A stretch of DNA of 64,000 nt from Hydrogenophaga sp. RAC07 (GTDB lineage: Bacteria; Pseudomonadota; Gammaproteobacteria; Burkholderiales; Burkholderiaceae_C). Positions 26,405-35,251 of this stretch are shown here, in pieces (position 1 is the first letter of the stretch; each line of letters starts with the position of its first letter). A program made the position numbers and the translations under genes. The notes beneath the pieces are model-generated. The model was given only the letters and a program-made list of their open reading frames with translations. It was not told the DNA's origin and made no database searches. The stretch lies in NCBI RefSeq assembly GCF_001713375.1, contig NZ_CP016449.1, positions 2,294,001-2,358,000 on the forward strand. Direction: 5' to 3'.

Positions 26405-27274
26405 ATGGAAACCAAACAGAACCTCAACGAACGGCGCCTGGCCGATGCCTGGGCCGAGCTGCAAACCCACGCCAACGAAGGCAATGCCCTGCACGCCGAC
26501 GCCTACCGCCTCGCCTTTGCCGACCCCGAATTTCTGCTGCGCCGCGAAACACGGGGCATCCGCTTTCAGCTGGAGATGCTCAAGCCCGACCTGGCACAAC
26601 GTGACGCCGGCATTGAAAACACGGTGGTGGTGTTCGGCAGCGCGCGCTTTCGCGAAGCCAGCGAAGCGCAAGAGATGCTGGTGCGTGCAGAGCGCAGTGG
26701 TGAGGCGGCAGATATCGCACGCGCCAAAGCCATGGTGCGCAATGCGCCTTACTACGACCACGCCCGCGAATTCGCCCGCACGGTGGCACGCTACAGCGCC
26801 AGCTGCCCCACGGCCGACCAGCTGTACATCTGCACGGGCGGCGGCCCCGGCATCATGGAAGCCGCCAGCCGCGGTGCACACGACGAAGGCGCGCTCAACG
26901 TGGGCCTGAACATCGCGCTGCCGCACGAGCAAGCGGCCAACCCGTATGTGTCACCCGAGCTGAGTTTCAAGTTCCACTACTTCGCGCTGCGCAAGATGCA
27001 TTTCATGATGCGCGCCAAGGCCCTCCTCGCCTTCCCCGGTGGCTTTGGCACGCTCGACGAGCTGTTCGAGGTGATCACGCTGGTGCAATGCAAGAAGGCC
27101 AAGCCGGTGCCGATCCTGCTGTTCGGCTCAAGCTACTGGAAGCGCCTGATCAACCTCGATGTGCTGGTGGAAGAAGGCGCGATCTCACCCGACGACCTGG
27201 AGCTTTTCCAGTACGTGGACGATCCACAGGTGGCGTGGCAACACATCGTGAAGTTCTACGATTTGAAGACATAA
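26405..27274 (+). CDS. LOG-family nucleotide 5'-monophosphate phosphoribohydrolase-like protein (TIGR00730 type)
   Basis: This 289-residue Rossmann-fold protein carries the LOG signature GGGPGIMEAASRGAHDEGALNVGL and PGGFGTLDELFEVITLVQ, where the Arg and Glu residues form the active site that cleaves the N-glycosidic bond of a nucleoside monophosphate. It is longer than plant LOG (about 200) because of an extra N-terminal helical part of 70-90 residues, as in other large bacterial homologues. The start has AAGGAGCC 8 bp upstream. Whether it acts on cytokinin-like or ordinary purine nucleotides cannot be told. Confidence 0.9.
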   Translation: METKQNLNERRLADAWAELQTHANEGNALHADAYRLAFADPEFLLRRETRGIRFQLEMLKPDLAQRDAGIENTVVVFGSARFREASEAQEMLVRAERSGEAADIARAKAMVRNAPYYDHAREFARTVARYSASCPTADQLYICTGGGPGIMEAASRGAHDEGALNVGLNIALPHEQAANPYVSPELSFKFHYFALRKMHFMMRAKALLAFPGGFGTLDELFEVITLVQCKKAKPVPILLFGSSYWKRLINLDVLVEEGAISPDDLELFQYVDDPQVAWQHIVKFYDLKT

Positions 27275-27469
27275 CCCCCCGCCGCGCTTCGCGCGTCCCC
27301 CCTTGAAAGGGGGGCGCACCCTGGGACCGGCGGAGCCGGATCCTCGGGTGCCTTGGGCAAGACACAGCACTCCGGAGCCAGTCGATCCGGCGCCGGGCCG
27401 CCCCAAGCCGGATCAGCCCCCCCCCTGGGGCGCAGCGGACCTCGCACAGCGGGGGAGCGTGGGGGCCAG
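27275..27469. repeat. Structured dispersed element between convergent genes, copy 1
   Basis: The whole gap between the LOG gene (+) and the efflux outer membrane gene (-) consists of nested palindromes: ccgcgcttcgcgcg, cccccttgaaaggggg, then gcaccc (27316-27321) pairing with gggtgc (27346-27351) around ggga/tcct and ccggc-gga-gccgg. A second C-run/G-run pair follows near 27417-27465. Copy 2 at 49379-49584 has the same layout with different bases in the stems. It probably works as a bidirectional terminator. Open frames across it are artefacts of its high GC. Confidence 0.75.
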
Positions 27470-28900
27470 TTACTCTGTCCAGCCGCCACCCAGGGCTTTG
27501 TACAAAGCCACCCGGTTTTGCTGTTGCGCCAGCCGCGTTTGCGCCAGCGCCTGCTGCGTCGTGAACAGCGAACGCTGCGCGTCCAGCACGTCCAGGAAAC
27601 TCGACACCCCGTTGCGGTAGCGCAGTTCTGCCAGGCGGAAACGCTCGGCCTCGGCCGTGGCCTGCAGCTGCTGGGCCGTGAGCTGGTCGCCCAGCGTGGC
27701 GCTGCCGGCCAGCGCATCCGCCACCTCGCGGAACGCGGTCTGGATCGATTTCTCGTACTGAGCCACCGCGATGTCGCGCGCGGCCTTGGCGGAGCCGAGG
27801 TTGGCGTTGTTGCGCCCGGCATCAAAGATCGGCAACAGCGCCTGTGGCGCGAGCGTGAAGCCCCAGGAGCCGCTTTCAAACAAGCCCGAAAGACTGCTGC
27901 TGGCCGTGCCCGCGCTGGCGGTGAGCGAGATGCGCGGGAAGAACGCCGCGCGCGCCGCACCGATGTTGGCGTTGGCCGCGATCAGCTGCTGCTCGGCCTG
28001 ACGGATGTCCGGGCGGCGCGTGAGCAGGTCGGACGGCAGGCCCGCCGGCACATCGCGCAGCATGGCTGCGGCGGGCACGGGCGCCACCGGCACAGCAACC
28101 GCGTTGTTGGCCGTGATGGCTTCGGGCACGGTGGGAGGCGCGGGCAGCAGTGAGGGTGGCGGCGTCTGGCCCACCAGCAGCGTGAGCGCGTTGAGGTCGA
28201 GCGCACGCGCTCTGCGCTGCTGGGCCAGCGCGGACTGCGCGGCAGCCGTGAGCGACTCGGCCTGGCGCAGGTCCAGCGCGGAAGTGGCGCCGTTGTCAAA
28301 GCGCAGCTGGCTCAGTCGCAAGGAGTCCTGGCGGGTGGCGACGGTGCGCTGGGTCAGGGCCAGCAGCTCGTCGTTGGTCTGCAGGCTCAGCCAGGTGCTG
28401 GCCACGGCCGCCACCAGACTGGTTTGCGCAGCGTGGCGCGCCTCTTCGCTGGCGAGGTACTGGGCCAGCGCCGCCTCTTTGAGACTGCCGAGGCGTCCGA
28501 AGAAATCGATCTCCCAGCTGCTCAGGGCCAGGCCCACGCTGTAGGTGCTGGCGATGCCGCCATTGCCATCGGGCTGGCGGTTGCCGGCTGCGGCCAGGCC
28601 CACCGACGGGAACTGGTCGGCGCGGCGGATCTGGTACTGCGCACGCACCTGCTCGATGTTGAGCGTGGCCACGCGCAGGTCGCGGTTGTTGGCCAGCGCC
28701 AGCGCGATCAGGTCGCGCAAGCGGGCATCGCCCACGAACTCGCGCCAGGCCATGTTGTCGCCTTGGGCCGCGACGGGTGCGGCTTGACCGGGGAAGGTGG
28801 CGGCCACGGGTGCGGCGGGGCGCTCGTACCTGGGCGTGAACGAACAGGCGGAGAGCGCAAGAACCGCGAGGCTCAGGGCTCCGAAGCGAAGGTGGCTCAT
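27470..28900 (-). CDS. Efflux outer membrane factor (OprM/NodT family lipoprotein)
   Basis: This 476-residue TolC-like channel starts with a lipoprotein signal, lipobox LSAC at residues about 16-19 (SLAVLALSACSF). The two outer-membrane-factor repeats are seen, with long helical segments such as NNRDLRVATLNIEQVRAQYQIRRADQFPSVGLAAAG and RPDIRQAEQQLIAANANIGAARAAFFPRISLTASAG. It completes the tripartite RND pump and follows the pump gene by one base. The ATG 28900 fits the signal peptide; the open frame reaching 28987 is not needed. Confidence 0.95.
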   Translation of the reverse strand: MSHLRFGALSLAVLALSACSFTPRYERPAAPVAATFPGQAAPVAAQGDNMAWREFVGDARLRDLIALALANNRDLRVATLNIEQVRAQYQIRRADQFPSVGLAAAGNRQPDGNGGIASTYSVGLALSSWEIDFFGRLGSLKEAALAQYLASEEARHAAQTSLVAAVASTWLSLQTNDELLALTQRTVATRQDSLRLSQLRFDNGATSALDLRQAESLTAAAQSALAQQRRARALDLNALTLLVGQTPPPSLLPAPPTVPEAITANNAVAVPVAPVPAAAMLRDVPAGLPSDLLTRRPDIRQAEQQLIAANANIGAARAAFFPRISLTASAGTASSSLSGLFESGSWGFTLAPQALLPIFDAGRNNANLGSAKAARDIAVAQYEKSIQTAFREVADALAGSATLGDQLTAQQLQATAEAERFRLAELRYRNGVSSFLDVLDAQRSLFTTQQALAQTRLAQQQNRVALYKALGGGWTE

Positions 28901-28901
28901 C

Positions 28902-31900
28902 TCAGTGCACTCCGTGTTGTTGCGCCTGCTCGGCATCACGCTGGCGTTGTCGCTCGCTGCCTTTGAACAGCGTGCGCACCACCACAAAGAAGATCGGCAC
29001 GAACACGACCGCCAGCACCGTGCCGGTGAGCATGCCGCCGATCACGCCGGTGCCGATGGCGCGCTGGCTGGCCGAGCCTGCGCCGGAGGCCAGGGCCAGC
29101 GGCAACACGCCCAGGGTGAACGCCAGCGAGGTCATGACGATGGGGCGGAAACGCAGGTGGGCTGCGGCCAGCGCCGACTCGATCACGCCCTTGCCCTGCG
29201 CCTGCAGGTCTTTCGCAAACTCGATGATCAGGATCGCGTTTTTCGCCGACAGACCGATGATGGTGATCAGCCCCACCTGGAAATACACGTCGTTCGAGTA
29301 CCCGCGGAACAAGGTGGCCAGCAGCACTCCGATGACACCCAGCGGCACCACCAGAATCACCGACAGCGGGATCGTCCAGCTCTCGTAGAGCGCGGCCAGG
29401 CACAGGAACACCGCCAGGATGGCGAAGGCGTAGAGGACGATGGCTTGTGAACCTGCCAGCTTTTCCTCACGCGTCTGACCGGTCCACTCGTAGCCAATGC
29501 CTTGCGGCAGCTGGGCCGCCAGCCGTTCCATCTCGGCGATGGCGTCGCCGGTGCTGGCGCCGGGCGCTGCGCTGCCGCTGATGCGCATGGACGGGTAGCC
29601 GTTGTAGCGCACCGTCTGCATCGGACCGGTGATCCATTTGGTGGAGGCAAACGCCGAAAGGGGCACGGCCTGCGCCTTGTTGTTGACCACGTTCAGGCGC
29701 AGCAGGTCGTCGGGTTGCATGCGCGCCGGCGCGTCGGCCTGCACCACCACGCGTTGAAGGCGCCCCGCATTGGGGAAGTCGTTCACGTAGGTCGAGCCCA
29801 GCGCGGTACCGATGGCCGCGTTGATCGCATCGAACCCCACGCCCAGCGCATTGGCCTTGTCACGGTCGATATCGATCTGCAACTGCGGCGCGTCTTCCAG
29901 TCCGTCCGGGCGCACCTGGGCCAGCACCTTGCTTTGCGACACCAGGCCCAACAGCTGGTTGCGCGCGCCCAGCAGCGCCTCACGACCCAGACCTCCCCGG
30001 TCTTGCAGGCGGAAGCTGAAGCCGGAAGACGAACCCAGTTCGGGAATGGGAGGCGGGCTCAGCGGCAAGATGAACGCATCGCGCACACCCGAGAGCGCGC
30101 CGAACGCCCGGCCGGCCACCGCCTGCGCCGAGCTGCCCTCTGCCGTCCGTTCCTTCCAGTCCTTGAGCGTGATGAAGGCCAGCGCGGCGTTCTGGCCCTG
30201 GCCGGAGAAGCTGAAGCCGAGCACGCCGACCATGCTCTGCACCTCGGGCTGCTTGAGGATGAAGCCCTCCACCTGTTTGATGACTTCGAGCGTGCGCTCC
30301 TGCGTGGCGCCGGGCGGCAGCTGCACATTGACCAGCATCGTGCCCTGGTCTTCACCGGGCAGGAACGAGGTGGGCAGGCGCATGTAGACCACCACCGCAG
30401 CGGCGACGATGGCCAGGTAGATGACCAGGGTGCGGCCGGCGCGCGGCAGCAGCTTGGCCACGCCCCCTTCGTAGCCCTTGGCGGTGCGCGCAAAGCCGCG
30501 GTTGAACCAGCCGAAGAAGCCCTTCTTCTCGTGGTGGTGACCGGCTTCCACCGGCTTGAGCAGCGTGGCGCACAGGGCGGGTGTGAGCGAGAGAGCAAGA
30601 AACGCCGAAAACGCGATCGACACACCCATGACCGCCGAGAACTGGCGGTAGATGTTGCCCACCGAACCGGCAAAGAAGGCCAGCGGCACAAACACCGAGA
30701 TCAGCACCACCGTCACACCGATGATGGCGCCGGAGATCTGGGTCATGGCCTTGCGCGTGGCTTCCAGCGGCGGCAAACCTTCCTCGCTCATGATGCGCTC
30801 GACGTTCTCCACCACCACGATCGCATCGTCCACCACGATGCCGATCACGAGCACCATGCCGAACATGGTGAGCACGTTGATGGAGAAGCCCATGGCCAGC
30901 AGCACGGCGAACGTGCCCAGCAGCGCCACCGGCACCACGATGGTGGGGATGATGGTGTAGCGGATGTTCTGCAGGAACAGGAACATCACCAGGAACACCA
31001 GCAGCATGGCTTCGGCCAGCGTGATGGCCACCTGCTCGATGGAGATCCTCACGAAGCGCGAGCTGTCGTAGGGGATCGCCCAGGTCATGCCGGCGGGGAA
31101 AAAGCGCTCCAGCTCGGTCATCTTGGCGCGCACCGCGTCGGCCGTGGCCAGCGCGTTGCCGCTCGGCGAGAGCTGCACACCGATGCCGGTGGACGGCTTG
31201 CCGTTCAGGCGCGCCGAGGTGGCGTAGGCCTGCGCACCCAGCTCAATGCGGGCCACGTCTTTCAGGCGCACGGTGGCGCCGTCGGCCGTGGCGCGCAGCA
31301 CCACGTTGCCGAACTGTTCCACATTGGCCAGCTGGCCGTTGACCACCACGGTGGCCGCGATGCTCTGGCCGCCCACGTTGGGCAAGGCGCCGATCTCACC
31401 CGCCGAGACCTGCGCGTTTTGCGCGCGGATGGCATTGGTGACATCGGCCGCGCTCAGGTTGTAGCCGAGCAGCTTGGCCGGGTCGATCCAGATGCGCATG
31501 GCGCGCTCGGTGCCGAACAGCTGCGCCTGACCCACGCCGGGCAGGCGTTGCAGCTCGGGCACCACGCTGCGCGATGCGTAGTCGCCCAGGGCCACCGGAT
31601 TCCAGGCGGGGTCGTCGCTGGACAGGATGGCGAACAGCAGGAAGTTGCTGCGCGAGCGGTCCACGCGCACGCCCTGCTGCGTCACGGCAGCGGGCAGGCG
31701 TGGCGATGCGCGCGAAAGGCGGTTCTGCACGTCCACCTGCGCCAGCGCGGCGTCGGTGCCGGTCTCGAAGCTCAGCGTGATGCTGCCCGTGCCGTTGGCC
31801 TGCGCCACCGACTCCATGTAGATCAGGCCGGGCGAGCCGTTCATTTCCTGCTCGATCACCGACAGCACGCTGTTTTCCAGCGTGGCGGCCGAAGCGCCCG

Positions 31901-32048
31901 GGTAAGAAGCATTGATGACAATGGAGGGCGGTGCCACCGGCGGGTACTGCGCAATCGGCAGCTGCGTGATGGACACCGCGCCCATCACCATGATGAAGAG
32001 CGCGATCACCCACGCGAAGATGGGCCGTTCGATGAAGAATTTCGCCAT
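28902..32048 (-). CDS. RND multidrug efflux permease (HAE1/AcrB family)
   Basis: This 1048-residue inner-membrane pump has the exact length of AcrB. It starts with AKFFIERPIFAWVIALFIM and shows the proton-relay aspartate pair in GIVVDDAIVVVENVERIM, the helix-4 and helix-10 lysine region, and a second half with SQAIVLYAFAILAVFLCLAALYESWTIPLSV and GLSAKNAILIIEFAKD. Two large periplasmic loops lie between helices 1-2 and 7-8. It should export drugs, solvents or dyes powered by proton flow. It sits between adaptor and outer membrane genes and is controlled by the divergent AcrR-like regulator. Confidence 0.97.
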   Translation of the reverse strand: MAKFFIERPIFAWVIALFIMVMGAVSITQLPIAQYPPVAPPSIVINASYPGASAATLENSVLSVIEQEMNGSPGLIYMESVAQANGTGSITLSFETGTDAALAQVDVQNRLSRASPRLPAAVTQQGVRVDRSRSNFLLFAILSSDDPAWNPVALGDYASRSVVPELQRLPGVGQAQLFGTERAMRIWIDPAKLLGYNLSAADVTNAIRAQNAQVSAGEIGALPNVGGQSIAATVVVNGQLANVEQFGNVVLRATADGATVRLKDVARIELGAQAYATSARLNGKPSTGIGVQLSPSGNALATADAVRAKMTELERFFPAGMTWAIPYDSSRFVRISIEQVAITLAEAMLLVFLVMFLFLQNIRYTIIPTIVVPVALLGTFAVLLAMGFSINVLTMFGMVLVIGIVVDDAIVVVENVERIMSEEGLPPLEATRKAMTQISGAIIGVTVVLISVFVPLAFFAGSVGNIYRQFSAVMGVSIAFSAFLALSLTPALCATLLKPVEAGHHHEKKGFFGWFNRGFARTAKGYEGGVAKLLPRAGRTLVIYLAIVAAAVVVYMRLPTSFLPGEDQGTMLVNVQLPPGATQERTLEVIKQVEGFILKQPEVQSMVGVLGFSFSGQGQNAALAFITLKDWKERTAEGSSAQAVAGRAFGALSGVRDAFILPLSPPPIPELGSSSGFSFRLQDRGGLGREALLGARNQLLGLVSQSKVLAQVRPDGLEDAPQLQIDIDRDKANALGVGFDAINAAIGTALGSTYVNDFPNAGRLQRVVVQADAPARMQPDDLLRLNVVNNKAQAVPLSAFASTKWITGPMQTVRYNGYPSMRISGSAAPGASTGDAIAEMERLAAQLPQGIGYEWTGQTREEKLAGSQAIVLYAFAILAVFLCLAALYESWTIPLSVILVVPLGVIGVLLATLFRGYSNDVYFQVGLITIIGLSAKNAILIIEFAKDLQAQGKGVIESALAAAHLRFRPIVMTSLAFTLGVLPLALASGAGSASQRAIGTGVIGGMLTGTVLAVVFVPIFFVVVRTLFKGSERQRQRDAEQAQQHGVH

Positions 32049-32060
32049 GTCGGGCGCTCC

Positions 32061-33314
32061 TTACTTCGCAGCCGCTGGCGCTGGCGCTGTCGCGGCCGGT
32101 GCACTGCCGGGCGCTTGCCACGGCACAGCCTTCACCGGCGTGCCGGGCGGCATCATCTGCAGTTTCTGGAAACCGTCGACCATGACCTGCTCACCCGCCT
32201 TGAGCCCGTCCAGGATCACCCAGCGACCGTTCTGCTGACCACCAACCTTGACCTTTCGCTTGGCAATCTTGCCTTCGGCGTCCACCACCGACACCGTGTC
32301 GCCCTGGGCCGAACGCGTCACCGCCTGCTGCGGCAGCGTGATCGCGTTGCCCGCCGTGGCCTGCTCCAGCCGCACGCGCACGTAAAGCCCCGGCAACAAG
32401 CGACCGCCCGGGTTGGGCACTTCGGCACGCAGCGTCACCTGACCGGTGGCGCTGTCCACGGTGAGGTCGGAGAACAACAAACGGCCTGGTTGCTCATAGA
32501 CGCTGCCGTCTTCCATCACCACCTGCACAGCCGCGGCCTGAGCGCCCGCGCCCTTGAGCTGGCCGCTGTCCATGGCCTTGCGCAACTGGTAGACCTCGGC
32601 GGCCGACTGGGTGAAGTTCACATACATGGGGTTGATCTGCTGGATGACGGCGAGCTGGGTGGCTTCACCCTGCCCGACCAACGCACCCTCGGTCACCAGC
32701 GAACGGCCGATGCGGCCCGAGATGGGCGCGGTCACGCGCGCATAACCCAGCGTGATGTTGGCGGTCTGCACAGCCGCCCGGCCCGCGGCCACATCGGCCT
32801 CGGCCTGTTTCTGCGCCGCCACCGCGCTCGCGTATTCCTGCTGGCTGATGGCGTTTTCCTTCACCAGCGGTGCGTAACGTTCGGCCAGCGCGGTGGCCTG
32901 CGTGAGGTTGGCCTGCGAGCGGGCCAGACCGGCCTGGGCGCTCTGCAACGCGGCGGCATACGGCGCCGCGTCGATGCGGTACAGCTGTTGGCCGGCCTTG
33001 ACATCGCTGCCTTCGCGGAACAGCCGTTCCTGCAGGATGCCCGCCGCCCGCGCCCGCACCTGCGCCACGCGCGAGGCTTCAAGGCGACCCGGCAGTTCGG
33101 TCACCAGTCCCACATCACCGGGCACCACCGTGATCACGCCCACTTCGGGCGCAGGCATGGCGCCGGCAGCAGCAGGGGCTTCGGTCTTGCCGCAGGCGCT
33201 CAACACCACCGCCAGCGCCAGCACCGACAGGCCTCGCAGCAGGTGGTTTGGGGGAGACGAAACAAACCGGGTGCGCGAGACAGGCGCAGACTTGATGGGG
33301 CTCAAGGCGGGCAT
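32061..33314 (-). CDS. RND efflux periplasmic adaptor (AcrA/MexA family lipoprotein)
   Basis: This 417-residue adaptor links the pump to the outer membrane channel. The N-terminus has a lipoprotein signal with lipobox LSAC (AVVLSACGK). The membrane-fusion layout follows: lipoyl half-motif with GRLEASRVAQVRARAAGIL, a helical hairpin (AALQSAQAGLARSQANLTQATALAERYAPL), the return lipoyl part with ARVTAPISGRIGRSLV, and beta-barrel and membrane-proximal domains. ATG 33314 is chosen for the signal peptide and an AAGGA site; the frame opens further upstream through the operator. It is the first gene of the efflux operon, 12 bp before the pump gene. Confidence 0.95.
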   Translation of the reverse strand: MPALSPIKSAPVSRTRFVSSPPNHLLRGLSVLALAVVLSACGKTEAPAAAGAMPAPEVGVITVVPGDVGLVTELPGRLEASRVAQVRARAAGILQERLFREGSDVKAGQQLYRIDAAPYAAALQSAQAGLARSQANLTQATALAERYAPLVKENAISQQEYASAVAAQKQAEADVAAGRAAVQTANITLGYARVTAPISGRIGRSLVTEGALVGQGEATQLAVIQQINPMYVNFTQSAAEVYQLRKAMDSGQLKGAGAQAAAVQVVMEDGSVYEQPGRLLFSDLTVDSATGQVTLRAEVPNPGGRLLPGLYVRVRLEQATAGNAITLPQQAVTRSAQGDTVSVVDAEGKIAKRKVKVGGQQNGRWVILDGLKAGEQVMVDGFQKLQMMPPGTPVKAVPWQAPGSAPAATAPAPAAAK

Positions 33315-33395
33315 GGGAATCCTTGGGATGGAAGGGGGGCGAGGCAGGCAAGCAGGCCATGACCTGACTTGTTGATCCATCGCAAAGCGGCGAAG

Positions 33396-33423
33396 TATAC
33401 ATACATACAAGAATGTATGTATA
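33396..33423. promoter_or_regulatory. AcrR-type operator between adaptor gene and tetR
   Basis: Inverted repeats tatacataca (33396-33405) and tgtatgtata (33414-33423) flank an 8-bp spacer. The core from 33398 matches the known E. coli AcrR operator in both arms (TACATACAT and GAATGTATGTA), differing in the four central bases. It lies in the divergent gap between the efflux operon and the regulator. Confidence 0.85.
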
Positions 33424-33466
33424 GTCCTGCGATCACTCAAGGACGTGCTTTCTGGAGACAAACATC

Positions 33467-34144
33467 ATGGTTCGACGCACCAAAGCCGATGCGCTGGTGA
33501 CCCGCAACACCCTGCTCGATGCTGCAGAGCATTTGTTTCAGGCGCATGGCGTTTCGCGCACATCGCTCAACGACATCGCCACCGCCGCGGGCACCACGCG
33601 CGGCGCCATCTACTGGCATTTCAAGGACAAGGCGGACCTGTTCAACGCCATGATGGAGCGCGTGACCATGCCGCTGGAAGGCGCGCTGGCCTGCGCGGCG
33701 GGCAAGGCCGAAGCCGCCGACAACCCCCTGCTCTCGCTGCGCGATTCGATGATGAACGCGCTCAAGCAGACCGCCACCGACGAACAGACGCGCCGCGTGT
33801 TCGAGGTGGCCACGCACAAGGTGGAGTATGTGAGCGAGATGCAGGCGGTGCGCGACCGCCACCTGCTGGTGCGCAACCAGTGCGTGGCCATGACCGAGAA
33901 GGCACTGCGCGAAGTGGTGCGCCGCGAAGACATCAAGCTGCCCATGCCTTTGCCCACCGCAGCCCTGGGCCTGCACGTGATCATGGACGGGCTGATCCAG
34001 AACTGGCTGCTGGACCCGTTGGCGTTTGACCTGGAGAAGAGCGGGCGCCACACCATGGACGCCTACCTCGCCGGCCTGGGCTTCAGCCTTCCCGCCGCTC
34101 GGGCACCGCGTCGCGCGGCACCGGCGCGCGCGATGCCAGCTTGA
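33467..34144 (+). CDS. TetR-family efflux repressor (AcrR/TtgR-like)
   Basis: This 225-residue repressor has an N-terminal helix-turn-helix (LLDAAEHLFQAHGVSRTSLNDIATAAGTTRGAIYWHFKDKADLF) identical in style to AcrR, TtgR and MexZ-type regulators, and a C-terminal AcrR ligand pocket domain. It is divergent from the RND efflux operon and next to an operator nearly identical in its arms to the E. coli AcrR site, so it most likely represses the operon and itself until a pump substrate binds. Its last 62 bp overlap the convergent mrpG gene. Confidence 0.93.
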   Translation: MVRRTKADALVTRNTLLDAAEHLFQAHGVSRTSLNDIATAAGTTRGAIYWHFKDKADLFNAMMERVTMPLEGALACAAGKAEAADNPLLSLRDSMMNALKQTATDEQTRRVFEVATHKVEYVSEMQAVRDRHLLVRNQCVAMTEKALREVVRREDIKLPMPLPTAALGLHVIMDGLIQNWLLDPLAFDLEKSGRHTMDAYLAGLGFSLPAARAPRRAAPARAMPA

Positions 34145-34424
34145 GGTGCAGCGCGGCCTGGGCCATGAGGTTGGCCGAGACCGGCGCGGTGATGAACACA
34201 AAGAGTGTGATCAGCAGCTCGGCCACACCGGCACGGCCTTGCGCCGCCGCCACCAGAATCGAAGCAATCAATACGCCACCCAGGCCCAGCGTGGACGCCT
34301 TGGTGGGAGCGTGCAGGCGCATGTAGAAGTCGGGCAGGCGCGCCAGGCCGATGGCGCCCACGAGCAGGAAGAAGGCGGCGATCACGATCAGGATCGCGGC
34401 GGTCCATTCGATGACGGGATGCAT
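34083..34424 (-). CDS. mrpG: Na+/H+ antiporter subunit MrpG
   Basis: This 113-residue subunit has three hydrophobic helices (about residues 7-25, 40-60 and 65-90) and the family motif GLARLPDFYMRLHAPTKASTLG. It is the last gene of the Mrp operon. The 3' end overlaps the convergent efflux repressor gene by 62 bp, so the two transcripts share antisense sequence. Confidence 0.93.
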   Translation of the reverse strand: MHPVIEWTAAILIVIAAFFLLVGAIGLARLPDFYMRLHAPTKASTLGLGGVLIASILVAAAQGRAGVAELLITLFVFITAPVSANLMAQAALHLKLASRAPVPRDAVPERREG

Positions 34425-34433
34425 GCTGTCTCC

Positions 34434-34709
34434 TTATTCGACCACGTCGCCGCGGCTGAGGTAGCGGGCCAGCGCCACGGTGGATGCAAATCCGAGCATG
34501 GCCACCAGCAAGGCGGCCTCGAACAGCAGGGCGGTGTTCCAGCGCATGCCCAGCACCACGATGAGGGCCACGGTGTTGAGGTAGAGCGTGTCCAGAGCGA
34601 GCAGTCGGTCGGTGGTTTCGGGCCCGAGCAACAGGCGCCAGCCGCACAGCAGCAAGGACATGGTCACTGCGGCCAGCGCGATGTTCAGGGCGATCTCGAG
34701 GATGTTCAT
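34434..34709 (-). CDS. mrpF: Na+/H+ antiporter subunit MrpF
   Basis: This 91-residue, three-helix protein shows the MrpF pattern RLLLGPETTDRLLALDTLYLN. The ATG at 34709 overlaps the mrpE stop by 4 bp; mrpG follows after 9 bp. The small subunits are all needed for assembly of the antiporter complex. Confidence 0.93.
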   Translation of the reverse strand: MNILEIALNIALAAVTMSLLLCGWRLLLGPETTDRLLALDTLYLNTVALIVVLGMRWNTALLFEAALLVAMLGFASTVALARYLSRGDVVE

Positions 34710-35251
34710 GTCGTGCTCCCGTTGCGCGCCTGCTGGCCGAAGATCTGCATCAGCGGCGTTTCATAGCGGTTCTTCATGTCATCGATCATGGCCTGCGCGT
34801 CGTCGCAGTTGAGCGCGTGCACCAGGATCTCGTGGCGCTGCTCGTCGATCACGCACGACACCGTGCCCGGCGTGGTGGTGATGATGGTGGCGAACAGCGC
34901 GTTGATGCGCGGGTGGTCGGTGGCCAGCGGCACGGGCAGCCAGGCCGGCTGGGGCGTGCTCATGGGACCGAGCACCAGCCGGGCCACGGTGATGTTGGAC
35001 AGCACGATGTCCTTGAGCACCACCGCCGTCAGGCGCAGCGCTGCCATCCACTGGATGTTGTCCGCCGGGGTCAGAAACGGGTGCAGCAGGCGCGGCAGGA
35101 TGAGACCGATGAGCAGAGCCGAGAGCAGGTGCACCAGCTCCACGCTGTGCGACAGCGCGAGCCAGCTCACCCCCAGCAGCACCGAGAGCACCGGGTGGTT
35201 GAACCAGCCCGCCTTGCGGGCAGGCAGGCGAACGGTGGTGGGGGTGGTCAT
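34706..35251 (-). CDS. mrpE: Na+/H+ antiporter subunit MrpE
   Basis: This 181-residue membrane protein has two to three N-terminal helices, including HPVLSVLLGVSWLALSHSVELVHLLSALLIGLILPRLLHPF, and the cytoplasmic segment with ITTTPGTVSCVIDEQRHEILVHALNCDD that is typical of MrpE. It overlaps both mrpD and mrpF by 4 bp. It is of normal length for the family. Confidence 0.93.
   Translation of the reverse strand: MTTPTTVRLPARKAGWFNHPVLSVLLGVSWLALSHSVELVHLLSALLIGLILPRLLHPFLTPADNIQWMAALRLTAVVLKDIVLSNITVARLVLGPMSTPQPAWLPVPLATDHPRINALFATIITTTPGTVSCVIDEQRHEILVHALNCDDAQAMIDDMKNRYETPLMQIFGQQARNGSTT

Noticed and set aside
27303..28153. Open frames running through the intergenic repeat at 27275-27469
   Set aside because: They are made by the palindromic GC-rich repeat and by the antisense of the outer membrane factor gene; no start site or domain supports them.
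29502..33362. A 1286-codon open frame on the plus strand
   Set aside because: It is the complement of the RND pump and adaptor genes, with His/Arg/Gly-rich nonsense composition and no family pattern; GC-rich third positions keep it open.
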